A stretch of DNA of 64,000 bases, from the NCBI RefSeq assembly GCF_030546805.1, contig NZ_JAUOPC010000012.1:1-64000 (forward strand). The letters are read 5' to 3'. Within the stretch, counting starts at the first letter, position 1. Each line of letters opens with the position of its first letter. Source of the stretch: Cyclobacterium sp. 1_MG-2023. GTDB lineage: Bacteria > Bacteroidota > Bacteroidia > Cytophagales > Cyclobacteriaceae. This document shows positions 26,450-35,166 of this stretch, one piece after another. The notes beneath the pieces are model-generated. The model did not search any database, was not told the DNA's origin, and saw only the letters and a program-made list of their open reading frames with translations. The position numbers and the translations under genes were made by a program.

Positions 26450-26861
26450 AGATTTAATGAAAAAGTATGCTGAAGGACACAGTACACTTGAAGAAGAAGC
26501 GTTGTTATTCAAAAATTCAACTGATAAAAAGTCATTAGAAACACAATGGCTAAGGTATGTAAACGGGAAAAAGAAAATTCCAGCAGCAGATCTAAATGCT
26601 AAAGTTTGGGAAGCCATTAATAAAAAAGAAAAAAAGAGCCAAAGCCGAAAGCTAATCGTTGGGTTTATGTCCATCGCTGCATCCCTTCTACTCTTGTTGA
26701 TTTATTTTAGACCAGAACCAATTCCAGAAACTAAAAGCCTTGCAGAAAATCAGGCCTTACTAAAGGAGGCTATGGCTATGTTTGAAAATGACAACATTAA
26801 TAAAAAGAATAAAAAAGTGCTTTATGAAGATGATATCATCATCATATATGCTTCAAAATAA
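26430..26861 (+). CDS. Putative single-pass anti-sigma factor
   Basis: A 143-residue protein that I do not assign to a named family. Residues 1-70 are cytoplasmic, charged and helical; residues 74-92 form one transmembrane segment (LIVGFMSIAASLLLLLIYF); the periplasmic tail is only about 50 residues. This topology, plus the 20-bp overlap with the upstream sigma gene, is that of an anti-sigma factor. There is no zinc-binding (ZAS) His-Cys motif and no FecR domain, so recognition of the sigma factor would use a different surface. Confidence 0.7.
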   Translation: MEKGTFKDLMKKYAEGHSTLEEEALLFKNSTDKKSLETQWLRYVNGKKKIPAADLNAKVWEAINKKEKKSQSRKLIVGFMSIAASLLLLLIYFRPEPIPETKSLAENQALLKEAMAMFENDNINKKNKKVLYEDDIIIIYASK

Positions 26862-26895
26862 TTAAGAAAAATTTAACCTTTAAAAACAATTCACA

Positions 26896-27381
26896 ATGAA
26901 ACAACTACTATTAATTATCGGTATAGCACTTGTGCCGTTTTGTAGTATCCAGGCTCAGGAAAGCAATGAAGACATCAAAAAAAAGCTTGAAATCACTATT
27001 AAAAATAATGACAATCCAGATGTCTACATAGATGGTAAAAAATACGACCATGCAATTGTTGAGTTGTTGGATACTGATAAAATAGCGACCATTAGCGTAC
27101 TTAAGGATGAACAGGCTTTGAAAAGGTACAATGCCCCAAATGGAGTGATTTTAATTGAAACCAAATCAAAAAAAGAGGATCAAGTTAAAATTAGGTTCAA
27201 GGATGGAAACAATAATGAAACACAACCCTTAATTATCATTGATGGAATCAAGGCGGAAAAAGGAGACATGGAAAAGCTTGATCCAATAGATATAGCGTCC
27301 GTAGAAGTGTTAAAAGGAGAAAATGCTATGAAAAAGTACAATGCACCCAATGGTGTGGTGATCATTACAACAAAAGAATAA
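26896..27381 (+). CDS. Exported protein with two TonB-plug-like repeats
   Basis: A 161-residue protein with a Sec signal peptide (about 1-20, ending SIQAQ). Two copies of one motif make up almost the whole mature protein: residues 42-90 (DVYIDGKKYD ... ISVLKDEQALKRYNAPNGVI) and 112-160 (LIIIDGIKAE ... VEVLKGENAMKKYNAPNGVV), each ending I.TK and offset by exactly 70 residues. The motif is the one that forms the end of the plug domain in SusC-type receptors (compare FVIDGVPV and NGVVLITTK in the transporter at 19960). There is no barrel, STN domain or protease domain. It lies 34 bp after the anti-sigma-like gene and is probably part of the same operon. Its job is unknown; a soluble periplasmic decoy or signalling ligand is one idea. 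Confidence 0.8.
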   Translation: MKQLLLIIGIALVPFCSIQAQESNEDIKKKLEITIKNNDNPDVYIDGKKYDHAIVELLDTDKIATISVLKDEQALKRYNAPNGVILIETKSKKEDQVKIRFKDGNNNETQPLIIIDGIKAEKGDMEKLDPIDIASVEVLKGENAMKKYNAPNGVVIITTKE

Positions 27382-27794
27382 TGCTATTTTCAATGATAAT
27401 ATCGGTTAAATATAGAAAAGGAGATTGCCCTTAACTCCATTTTTCAAGTACAATTTTCAAAGCAGCCCCTAAAAGGGTTGCTTTTTTTGCAATAATCACT
27501 TTAATACTGCTGAAACAATGAAATCAATTTTAGGTTCTATTAACAAAGTTTGATAGAATGAATACGCCCTTACACCCTATCAAAAGCAAGTCTCAAGTGT
27601 TAAGTGTAACTAAAGCGCCATTGATCTTGAAAAAAATCACTAATTTGGAGTTAGAATGCGAAAGAACCCATGCACTTATTATTCAGCTGACATTATCTCT
27701 TATTCGAACTTGAAGAGAAATAGTTTCGTTGTCAGCTAGGTGACTCGTGAAAACACCTATGATCAGTAACAATAAATTTTGAAGCAAAATAACA
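27382..27794. other. Intergenic region after the sigma operon
   Basis: About 410 bp. It starts with the terminator at 27459-27488 and then runs to the FMN-protein gene at 27795, whose promoter must lie in the second half. A 51-codon frame (27558-27713, plus) opens here but has no recognisable features. Confidence 0.5.
27459..27488 (+). terminator. Rho-independent terminator of the double-plug operon
   Basis: Stem AAAGCAGCCC (27459-27468) pairs with GGGTTGCTTT (27475-27484), with one G-T pair and a 6-base loop, then a run of T to 27488. It stands 78 bp after the stop of the exported double-plug gene. Confidence 0.85.
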
Positions 27795-29363
27795 ATGAAG
27801 CCAAAGCAAATTTTCATCGCCTCCTCAATCATTGCACTTATCTGTATACCTGCAATCTATCTCTTTATGCCCTCTATCCTTTGGATTTTATGGATAGTCA
27901 TTCCCATAATGGTGATTGGGTTGGTTGATATTTTACAAACCAAGCATACCATCAGGAGAAATTTTCCTGTTATAGGGAATTTCAGGTATCTTCTAGAGGA
28001 TATCAGACCTGAAATCATGCAATATTTTGTGGAAACGGATACAGAAGGAAGGCCCATCAACAGAATTTACAGGTCACTGATTTACCAGAGAGCAAAAAAG
28101 GTCAATGACACCACCCCATTTGGCACCCAAATGGATGTATATGCCACTGGCTATGAATGGATGGACCATTCCATTTATGCCAACAACCACGCGGATGTAC
28201 ATCATGAATCCAGAGTTTTAGTAGGAGGAGAAGCTTGTTTAAAACCTTATTCAGCAAGTATTTTAAATATTTCAGCGATGAGTTTTGGTTCCTTAAGTAA
28301 AAATGCGGTGTTGGCGATGAATACCGGAGCAAAAATTGGCGGCTTCGCCCATAATACAGGGGAAGGGGGAATAAGTCCCTATCACTTGGAACCCGGAGGA
28401 GATTTAATTTGGCAAATTGGCACCGGTTATTTTGGCTGTAGAACTGAAGCAGGCAATTTTAGTGAAGAAAAATTTCAACAAAGCGCTATCCTTGACAATG
28501 TCAAAATGATAGAGATTAAAATATCCCAAGGGGCCAAACCTGGACATGGAGGCATTCTGCCGGCTGCCAAAAACACCGAAGAAATTGCTGCCATCAGGCA
28601 TGTAAAACCCCATACCGATGTTCATTCCCCACCCAAACATACAGCTTTTGAAGATGCAGAGGGATTGATGCTATTTATTCAAAAATTAAGGGATTTATCC
28701 GGAGGAAAACCCATTGGTTTTAAAATTTGTATTGGCAAAAAAAGCGAATTTATAGGCTTGTGTGAAGCCATGGTTAAGCTGGGCATCAAACCGGACTTTA
28801 TCACCATAGATGGTGGCGAAGGTGGCACAGGGGCTGCACCCATTGAATTTTCAAATTCCTTGGGAATGCCCTTAAAGGATGGATTATCCTTTGCCATAGA
28901 TACTCTCAGGGGCTATGGTTTGAAGAAAGACATCCGAGTGATAGCTTCCGGAAAAGTATTAAGTGGATTTGATATTGCCAGGTCAATAGCCATAGGAGCA
29001 GATATGGTCAATAGTGCCAGAGCCATGATGATTGCTACCGGCTGCATTCAAGCCTTGGAATGCAATATCAATACCTGCCCTACCGGAGTTGCAACCCAAG
29101 ACAAAAGTTTAATGAAGGGTTTGGTGGTAAAAGACAAGGCTCAAAGAGTGGCCAATTTTCACGAAGAGACTGTGAAAAGTTTTATTGAATTAATTGCTGC
29201 ATCAGGAATAAGGAAAACTGAAAAACTCAACAGAGAACATATCAACAGGAGAATTGGGATGAATCAGGTTTTAAAATACAATGAAATTTACCCGGAGGTA
29301 CCTGAAGGCGCTTATTTAAAGGCTAAAAGCAATGGGGTAAAGGAGAAAGTGATTGAGAAATAA
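27795..29363 (+). CDS. Membrane-anchored glutamate-synthase-like FMN protein
   Basis: A 522-residue protein with two transmembrane helices at the N-terminus (about 5-45) followed by a glutamate-synthase (GltB-type) FMN-binding barrel. Signatures: NISAMSFGSLSKNAVLAM, NTGEGGISPYH, DGGEGGTGAAP and a C-terminal cysteine cluster CIQALECNINTCPTG that matches the 3Fe-4S ligands of GltB. There is no glutaminase domain. Family members are annotated as FMN-binding glutamate synthase family proteins; the real reaction is not established. It appears to be transcribed alone or with the SDR-like gene 75 bp downstream. Confidence 0.88.
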   Translation: MKPKQIFIASSIIALICIPAIYLFMPSILWILWIVIPIMVIGLVDILQTKHTIRRNFPVIGNFRYLLEDIRPEIMQYFVETDTEGRPINRIYRSLIYQRAKKVNDTTPFGTQMDVYATGYEWMDHSIYANNHADVHHESRVLVGGEACLKPYSASILNISAMSFGSLSKNAVLAMNTGAKIGGFAHNTGEGGISPYHLEPGGDLIWQIGTGYFGCRTEAGNFSEEKFQQSAILDNVKMIEIKISQGAKPGHGGILPAAKNTEEIAAIRHVKPHTDVHSPPKHTAFEDAEGLMLFIQKLRDLSGGKPIGFKICIGKKSEFIGLCEAMVKLGIKPDFITIDGGEGGTGAAPIEFSNSLGMPLKDGLSFAIDTLRGYGLKKDIRVIASGKVLSGFDIARSIAIGADMVNSARAMMIATGCIQALECNINTCPTGVATQDKSLMKGLVVKDKAQRVANFHEETVKSFIELIAASGIRKTEKLNREHINRRIGMNQVLKYNEIYPEVPEGAYLKAKSNGVKEKVIEK

Positions 29364-29438
29364 AATGCATTTTTCACAATTGCTTTTTTTAATGAATCAG
29401 AAATAATATGTAAAGAGTGAATAAATATACCCCTTATT

Positions 29439-30380
29439 ATGCAAACAATCCTAGGTTCAAGTGGTGCAATAGGTACAGAATTAGCTAAAGCTTTAGCAGC
29501 TTATACGCAGCAAATAAGACTAGTCAGCAGAAACCCCAAAAAGGTAAATGAAACGGATGAAACATTTCCTGCAGACGTGTTAGATGCCAAAGCTTTAAAA
29601 AAAGCCATAGACGGTTCTTCAATTGTATATGTCACTGTTGGATTTACCTACAGCCATAGGCAGTGGGCTGAGAAATGGATACCTTTCATTAAAGACCTAA
29701 TAACTATTTGTTCTGAAGAGAACTGTAAGCTGGTCTTTTTTGACAATATCTACATGTATGACCCCAATTTTCTCAACGGAATGACTGAGGAAACGCCAGT
29801 GAACCCATCAAGCAAGAAAGGCCTTATTAGGGCGAAAATTGCACAGATGATTTTGGATGCGATCAAAAAAAATAAAATCCAAGCGCTTATAGCTAGATCA
29901 GCAGATTTCTATGGTCCTTCAATATCAAATAATAGCCTTCTTACTGAAACTGTTTTCAAACCACTTAGCCATGGTAAAAAGGCAAATTGGCTAATCAGTG
30001 ACCGTTTTTTGCATTCTTTCACCTATTCCATTGATGCTGCAATTGCCACCGCTCTACTAGGCAATACTGAAAAGGCTTATGGAGAAGTTTGGCATTTACC
30101 GACTGCTTCTGCACCTTATACCGGTAAACAATGGATCGAAAAAATTGCAAAAGAACTAAAAACCGAGCCCAAAACTCAACTAGCACCTAAGTTTCTTGTT
30201 AAAGTGATGGGATTATTCAACTCCATTATGAAAGAATCTGTGGAAATGCTATATCAGTATGATAGGGATTATGTTTTTGACAGCAGTAAATTTGAAAAGA
30301 CTTTTAATTTTACACCAACCTCCTATGACTTGGGGATAAAAAAAATAGTTGAAACTGATTATAAACAAGTTAAAAATTAA
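29439..30380 (+). CDS. NAD(P)-dependent epimerase/SDR-like protein
   Basis: A 313-residue cytoplasmic protein with an N-terminal Rossmann fold: MQTILGSSGAIGTELAKAL places the GxxGxxG motif at residues 6-12. Strand-end features SRNPKKVN (possible NADP-ribose contact), VYVTVGFTYS and FFDNIYMYDP follow; the canonical YxxxK catalytic pair is not obvious, so this is an atypical member possibly without epimerase activity. The C-terminal part (KQWIEKIAKELKTEPK) is typical of extended SDRs. The AlkB gene starts 19 bp downstream. Confidence 0.8.
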   Translation: MQTILGSSGAIGTELAKALAAYTQQIRLVSRNPKKVNETDETFPADVLDAKALKKAIDGSSIVYVTVGFTYSHRQWAEKWIPFIKDLITICSEENCKLVFFDNIYMYDPNFLNGMTEETPVNPSSKKGLIRAKIAQMILDAIKKNKIQALIARSADFYGPSISNNSLLTETVFKPLSHGKKANWLISDRFLHSFTYSIDAAIATALLGNTEKAYGEVWHLPTASAPYTGKQWIEKIAKELKTEPKTQLAPKFLVKVMGLFNSIMKESVEMLYQYDRDYVFDSSKFEKTFNFTPTSYDLGIKKIVETDYKQVKN

Positions 30381-30399
30381 TTACCCTCCAAGTAGAGAA

Positions 30400-31020
30400 A
30401 TGGAATTATTTGAACGAGAAAAGGACCCTAATAAAAACATTCTCCCATTCGATGGTACTGTAAATTATTTCGGAAAAGTACTTGATCAAAAGGAGGCAGA
30501 TAAATATTTTTCCATTTTATTGGATTCTATCGAATGGAAAAATGATGAGGCCATCATTTTCGGTAAAAAAATTATCACCAAAAGAAAAGTGGCATGGTAT
30601 GGAGAGGAAGCCTTTGAATATACCTATTCCAAAACTACAAAATCCGCACTTCCTTGGACTCAAGCCCTTCTTGATTTGAAGCTTTTGATAGAAAAACAAA
30701 CAGGTGATACCTATAACTCTTGTTTACTAAACCTTTATCATGATGGTAGCGAGGGCATGGCTTGGCACAGTGATGCAGAAAAGGACTTAAAAAAACATGG
30801 CTCAATTGCTTCCTTAAGTTTGGGTGCAGAAAGAAAGTTTGCTTTTAAGCACAAAGAAACTAAAATTAAAAAAGAGCTAATTTTAGAAAATGGAAGCTTG
30901 TTAGTAATGAAAGGAAGCACCCAAAACTATTGGCTTCATCGATTACCTCCTACTAAAAGGGTATTTGGTCCTCGAGTTAATTTAACTTTCAGAACCATTC
31001 TAAAAAAACGAGATTTATAA
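30400..31020 (+). CDS. alkB: AlkB-like 2-oxoglutarate/Fe(II) dioxygenase
   Basis: A 206-residue oxidative DNA/RNA demethylase-like protein. The start at 30400 was chosen over the in-frame ATG at 30349 because that one lies inside the upstream gene. Iron ligands: His and Asp in MAWHSDAEKD and a distal His in YWLHRLPP; the 2-oxoglutarate Arg pair lies in GPRVNLTFRTI. The family removes alkyl groups from 1-methyladenine and 3-methylcytosine in single-stranded nucleic acid; here it most resembles the short AlkB forms (ALKBH2/3-like). It is followed by a strong terminator. Confidence 0.9.
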   Translation: MELFEREKDPNKNILPFDGTVNYFGKVLDQKEADKYFSILLDSIEWKNDEAIIFGKKIITKRKVAWYGEEAFEYTYSKTTKSALPWTQALLDLKLLIEKQTGDTYNSCLLNLYHDGSEGMAWHSDAEKDLKKHGSIASLSLGAERKFAFKHKETKIKKELILENGSLLVMKGSTQNYWLHRLPPTKRVFGPRVNLTFRTILKKRDL

Positions 31021-31152
31021 CCTGGATCTATGCTTATCACATGAAGATTTACCGATCAAAAATAGGCCCAGAATTGCTTAATCCTAATGGTCTATTGATC
31101 CTCTGGATTAAAAAATGATGCATTGGATATAGCAGGGCAAGTGACAAATAAT

Positions 31153-31203
31153 AAATCCCCAAACCCAAGAAAGAGGCCCTTTTTGGATTTGGGGATTTTT
31201 TTT
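31153..31203. terminator. Bidirectional terminator between AlkB and the sulfatase/flavoprotein locus
   Basis: A stem AAATCCCCAAAcCCAAgAA (31153 onwards) pairs with its near-complement TTTTTGGATTTGGGGATTT ending at 31198, followed by a T run to 31203. On the minus strand the AAAT side supplies the U-rich tail, so it probably ends both the rightward AlkB transcript and the leftward locus whose last gene stops at 31228. Confidence 0.85.
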
Positions 31204-31227
31204 ATGGTTGATTCTGTTAATTTAAAA

Positions 31228-33252
31228 TTATTTTGCTGGTACCCAAAGCACCGCATCGGCCACAACCGTTCCATCGGAACCCTCTGTACTTACTGTTACA
31301 AAGGGATTTGTCCCAACTTCAATGCTATAAGATCCAACTTTCACCCATTCTCCTCGGGTTTGACCTTCCACCCTAATGTCAGACTCTTTTACAATAACTT
31401 CATTTTCTGTTTCCCCATCAGAAATGGTAATCTTCGTTTGACTACTCGCATTCTCAGTTCTGGAAAAATAGACATAAACATCATAATCTCCATTTTCAAC
31501 CACTTTCGGACTGAACTTTACCGTGTTAATAGCATTATTACTTCCTGAACTTTTCAAAAGTGTAGGGCCATAGCCATGCCTATTTTGTTGTTCCCATTCA
31601 CCATTAACCACTACCCCATCATCATCGTTGTCCACTAAAATCTCTGCAGTACTTCCATCTGCCAATGGGTTAGACCTAAGCTCTGCTTGTAATTTTTTGA
31701 TGGACAAATCTTGGACGGATAGCCCTTCATCCAATGCCAAACTAGCCGCTACTGCAGCCGATTGACCAAGCACCATAAAGACAGGCTCCATTCGAATAGA
31801 GCCGTAAGCTATATGACTGGCAGACAAAGCCACCGGAACCAATAGATTTTTCGCTTCATTTGCTTTAGGAATAATGGATCGATAGGCAATTGGGTAAGGA
31901 CCAAATCCTCCTATTTCAACATTGCCTTCATTTTTCACCATCTTTTCCCCATCCTTTTCAACCACCACTCTCTGGATATTATGAGAATCCATAGTATATG
32001 CAGCCATCCCAACACCATCTTCCACAACTTCTTCACCTACACAATTGGCTTGGGTCATCACATATTCTCCTACCATCCTTCTCACTTCACGCACATAAAG
32101 CTGTGGAGTCCAGTGATCAGTGTCTACATATTCGTCTTTTGGGTAACCCCATTCCTTCATAAAATCTTGAAGTTCTTTGGGAACTCTCGGATCTGTTTTG
32201 TAAAAATAAAGCAGGGATTTGGTATATAAAGTGTGCGCATCGATAATTTCCTGGCGTTTTTCATAACTCCCTTCCGGATATTCATGATTCATCCCTATCA
32301 TATCAGTGGAAAAACCTCCCCTATTGTTAATATCTGTCTTGTTATTTGGCATTCTACTCCAAATAAAATACTGGTTAATCGTTCTTTTTTCCGGCTGAGC
32401 CTCAAAAAGCCTTACCAATAGGTCGAACATTGAAGGATCATAACCCTCAGGTTTGGTGATTTCTATTCTGTTATCGGGATCATTGGTCAGGCAAATCCTA
32501 TAGTTATAAGCTTGAATCTTATCATCTCCTGTACCATCCTCAGCTAGTGTCCCTTCACTAATCCCCCAAAGGAGTCCACTTGATGGATCTCCCGAGACTT
32601 TATAGGGGTCCACTCCATCTGGAAATTGATGACCGTTCATTAGCTGTACACCATTGTATGTCTCACCATAAACCTCATTGGCTTCCCTTCCAATGGCATA
32701 GGTCACCCCTGATTTAGCCATAAGATCGCCTTCATAGGTGGCATCAATAAACATTTTACCGGCTACTTCTCGTAAAGGTTCTGAAAGGTTGGCGGCATTT
32801 TCAAGAGCTATTTTGGTTATTGTACCCTCCTTATTCTCAACCTCCTGAACCCTAAATCCATACTGAACAGTAATTCCAGCCTTATCCAAGTATTCTTGAA
32901 ATGTGGCTTTGGCTACACTGGGTTCAAATATCCATTGTTCAAATTTCCCATAATGATCCCCAAGTTTTCTATAAAAGTCTCTGGACAGTCCTGTTACAGC
33001 AAACTTATTCCCAATGTCTGTATACCCTAAGCCTCCGGTAGTCAGCCCCCCCAGGTGTTGACTGGGTTCAATTAACAAAACGGATTTCCCCATTGTTTTG
33101 GCGGTGTAAGCTGCGATGACTCCGGAAGAGGTTGCACCATACACGACCACATCGTAGACTTTTTCCTCCGATTTTTCAGGAGATGAACAAGAACTCATGA
33201 CGCTTGAAAAAATCAAGCAAAGTAAACCTAAGTAGTTAATATTTTTTTTCAT
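31228..33252 (-). CDS. Exported FAD oxidoreductase with golvesin/xanthan-lyase-like C-terminus
   Basis: A 674-residue lipoprotein (lipobox VMSSC, Cys21). The FAD_oxidored core (about 35-530) has dinucleotide motif VVVYGATSSGVIAA, block HLGGLTTGGLGYTDIG, second FAD block KMFIDATYEGDLMA, and the C-terminal FAD segment SASHIAYGSIRMEPVFM. Residues about 545-674 are an added beta-sandwich resembling the golvesin/xanthan-lyase C-terminal domain (VVNGEWEQQN ... GYGPTLLKSS, end VVADAVLWVP), probably binding carbohydrate. Signal type is Sec/lipoprotein, not TAT. The last gene of the leftward locus; starts 9 bp after the neighbouring sulfatase, so they are co-transcribed. Substrate unknown. Confidence 0.87.
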   Translation of the reverse strand: MKKNINYLGLLCLIFSSVMSSCSSPEKSEEKVYDVVVYGATSSGVIAAYTAKTMGKSVLLIEPSQHLGGLTTGGLGYTDIGNKFAVTGLSRDFYRKLGDHYGKFEQWIFEPSVAKATFQEYLDKAGITVQYGFRVQEVENKEGTITKIALENAANLSEPLREVAGKMFIDATYEGDLMAKSGVTYAIGREANEVYGETYNGVQLMNGHQFPDGVDPYKVSGDPSSGLLWGISEGTLAEDGTGDDKIQAYNYRICLTNDPDNRIEITKPEGYDPSMFDLLVRLFEAQPEKRTINQYFIWSRMPNNKTDINNRGGFSTDMIGMNHEYPEGSYEKRQEIIDAHTLYTKSLLYFYKTDPRVPKELQDFMKEWGYPKDEYVDTDHWTPQLYVREVRRMVGEYVMTQANCVGEEVVEDGVGMAAYTMDSHNIQRVVVEKDGEKMVKNEGNVEIGGFGPYPIAYRSIIPKANEAKNLLVPVALSASHIAYGSIRMEPVFMVLGQSAAVAASLALDEGLSVQDLSIKKLQAELRSNPLADGSTAEILVDNDDDGVVVNGEWEQQNRHGYGPTLLKSSGSNNAINTVKFSPKVVENGDYDVYVYFSRTENASSQTKITISDGETENEVIVKESDIRVEGQTRGEWVKVGSYSIEVGTNPFVTVSTEGSDGTVVADAVLWVPAK

Positions 33253-33261
33253 TATTTTTCA

Positions 33262-35040
33262 TCAATTGGTTTTTGTAAATACAATTAATCTTAAATCCAT
33301 TACTTGGCTCCCCGGGATATTGAGCGCTGTCAGAGATAAGGTTGCCTCACCTTTTTCTAAGTCGATTTCCCCTAATTGCATGTCTTTGAAATCTTTAACA
33401 TAAGACTCCATTCTTTCAACTCGGTCATTTTCCATTCCCATTAACGGTGGGTCATGCCCTACTTCCACTTTTCCATCAATATAATTTGCACCTAATTGAA
33501 GCCTAAAAGTGGAACCTACATCATCCGACGGGCAGGTATAATATAATTCAACCTCATATTTACCGGCCTCCAGCACTTCTACCTCCCAAATGATACTGTC
33601 TTCCAAACTTCGCCAGTTTTCAAAAAATGAATCATTGGGAAAGCGATTGGATCTTTGGACTTGCCCATGTGCTTCTCCATCTCGGGCAGGCAACTGTGTG
33701 TATTTTGCCCCGGGAGCGCCTAAGGTAAATGAGCGTGTTGTAAGGTCTTTTTCTAATTCATCAGCCATCTCTTTTTCCCAAGCCTCTTTTGCTGAGCTTA
33801 GTTTCGCTGTTAACTCCGGCTTACTATCTTGTATTGGGTGTAGTTGATAAGGATCCTTAACCATATCAAACAAGTTTCCTTCGTGATCAAGAAGGAATTC
33901 TTGGCTCCTTAAACTGGTTCGACTATTCCAGTGACGAAATAGATTTCTCTCCTCCCAAGAAGCGTTTTCATTGAATATTAAAGGTTTTAAGCTTTTCCCA
34001 TCGATCGGTTGATCTGTATGGTAAGAAATACCTAACAAATCCATCAAGGTTGGAAAAAGATCAATAGCTCCTGCAATTTCCTTGATAATTTTCCCCGCGG
34101 GAATTGTTCCTTTCCATTGCATAAAAAAAGGACTTCTTACCCCTCCTTCATCTGTAGAACCTTTTCTCCCTTTCATTCCTCCGTTCCACCTAAAACTATT
34201 GGGACCATTGTCACTAAAATAAATCACAATAGTGTTTTCTTCTAGTTTAAGCTTCTTTAACTGGTCCATCACTCGACCCACATTCCAATCGATATTCTCA
34301 CACATGGCCAAAGCTGCCTTTGTAAATGCAGGATCTTCTTTATTGACAAGGCTATCAAGCTTTTTGTCGGCAAAGGATTCGTACCAACGGTCTGGTACCT
34401 GCATGGGGGAATGAGGAGTATTGAGTGGCAAGTAAACTAAAAACGGTTTGTCTTTATTCTCCTCTATAAAAGCCATGGCCTTGGATGTAAGATCGTTTGG
34501 AAGAAAACCCTGTCCTTGTACGGGTTTTCCATTGTGTTCTAATGGAGGGCTAAAATAATTGCCCCAATGTCCGCTACAAAAACCGTAAAATTCTTCAAAG
34601 CCCCTAGCATTGGGATGATAGGGATGTTGCATTCCATTGTGCCATTTTCCAAAGGCTCCCGTAACATACCCTTCCTTTTGGAGCACCTCAGCAAAAGTTA
34701 TCTCATCCAGATCAAGTCTTTCCTGCCCTGCTGAAGTCCCAGTTACCCCTCCACGCAAATGGTACCTTCCTGTAAGCATTTCTGCTCGAGTTGGAGAGCA
34801 AACAGGCGATACATAAAAACGATCAATACTAATTCCTTCTACACCTAGTCTATCTATATGTGGTGTTTTTAAATTAGGGTTACCCGTAAAACTTAAATCT
34901 CCCCAACCTTGATCATCTGTAAGAATGATCAAAACGTTTGGCTTGGCTTTTTCGTTTTCTTCTAGTTTGCAGGCATAAAAAGCACACATACAGCAAAAAA
35001 ACACAAAGATCTTACCGACAGAATTTACGGATAACCCCAT
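33262..35040 (-). CDS. Exported sulfatase (S1 family), lipoprotein
   Basis: A 592-residue sulfatase. The first ATG is at 35040; an in-frame TTG at 35052 is a less likely start. The signal peptide ends at FYAC (Cys24). The formylglycine site is C-S-P-T-R at Cys81 followed by AEMLTGRY; metal ligands are in ILTDDQGWGD (N-terminal) and FSDNGPNSF, and the GKWH block is present. The C-terminal ~120 residues form a beta domain (GKYEVELYYTCPSDD), possibly carbohydrate binding. Needs a formylglycine-generating enzyme, which is not in this window. Its substrate is presumably a sulfated glycan handled by this locus. Confidence 0.92.
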   Translation of the reverse strand: MGLSVNSVGKIFVFFCCMCAFYACKLEENEKAKPNVLIILTDDQGWGDLSFTGNPNLKTPHIDRLGVEGISIDRFYVSPVCSPTRAEMLTGRYHLRGGVTGTSAGQERLDLDEITFAEVLQKEGYVTGAFGKWHNGMQHPYHPNARGFEEFYGFCSGHWGNYFSPPLEHNGKPVQGQGFLPNDLTSKAMAFIEENKDKPFLVYLPLNTPHSPMQVPDRWYESFADKKLDSLVNKEDPAFTKAALAMCENIDWNVGRVMDQLKKLKLEENTIVIYFSDNGPNSFRWNGGMKGRKGSTDEGGVRSPFFMQWKGTIPAGKIIKEIAGAIDLFPTLMDLLGISYHTDQPIDGKSLKPLIFNENASWEERNLFRHWNSRTSLRSQEFLLDHEGNLFDMVKDPYQLHPIQDSKPELTAKLSSAKEAWEKEMADELEKDLTTRSFTLGAPGAKYTQLPARDGEAHGQVQRSNRFPNDSFFENWRSLEDSIIWEVEVLEAGKYEVELYYTCPSDDVGSTFRLQLGANYIDGKVEVGHDPPLMGMENDRVERMESYVKDFKDMQLGEIDLEKGEATLSLTALNIPGSQVMDLRLIVFTKTN

Positions 35041-35166
35041 ATTTATCAACAATTAAATTTTTATCAGAATGAAAGAAGTGAACCAAACCTTATATTAAAA
35101 AACGCTTTTAATAGGTATAAATGGTCCACTTAGATTCATTTAATTTTTAATTTCAAACCCCAAGAC

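Noticed and set aside
27558-27713. 51-codon frame on the plus strand after the double-plug operon terminator
   Set aside because: No family likeness, no signal or membrane segment, no ribosome binding site, and it lies in an otherwise gene-free gap.
33262-35052. TTG at 35052 as the sulfatase start
   Set aside because: The ATG at 35040 gives a normal lipoprotein signal and avoids a rare start codon.
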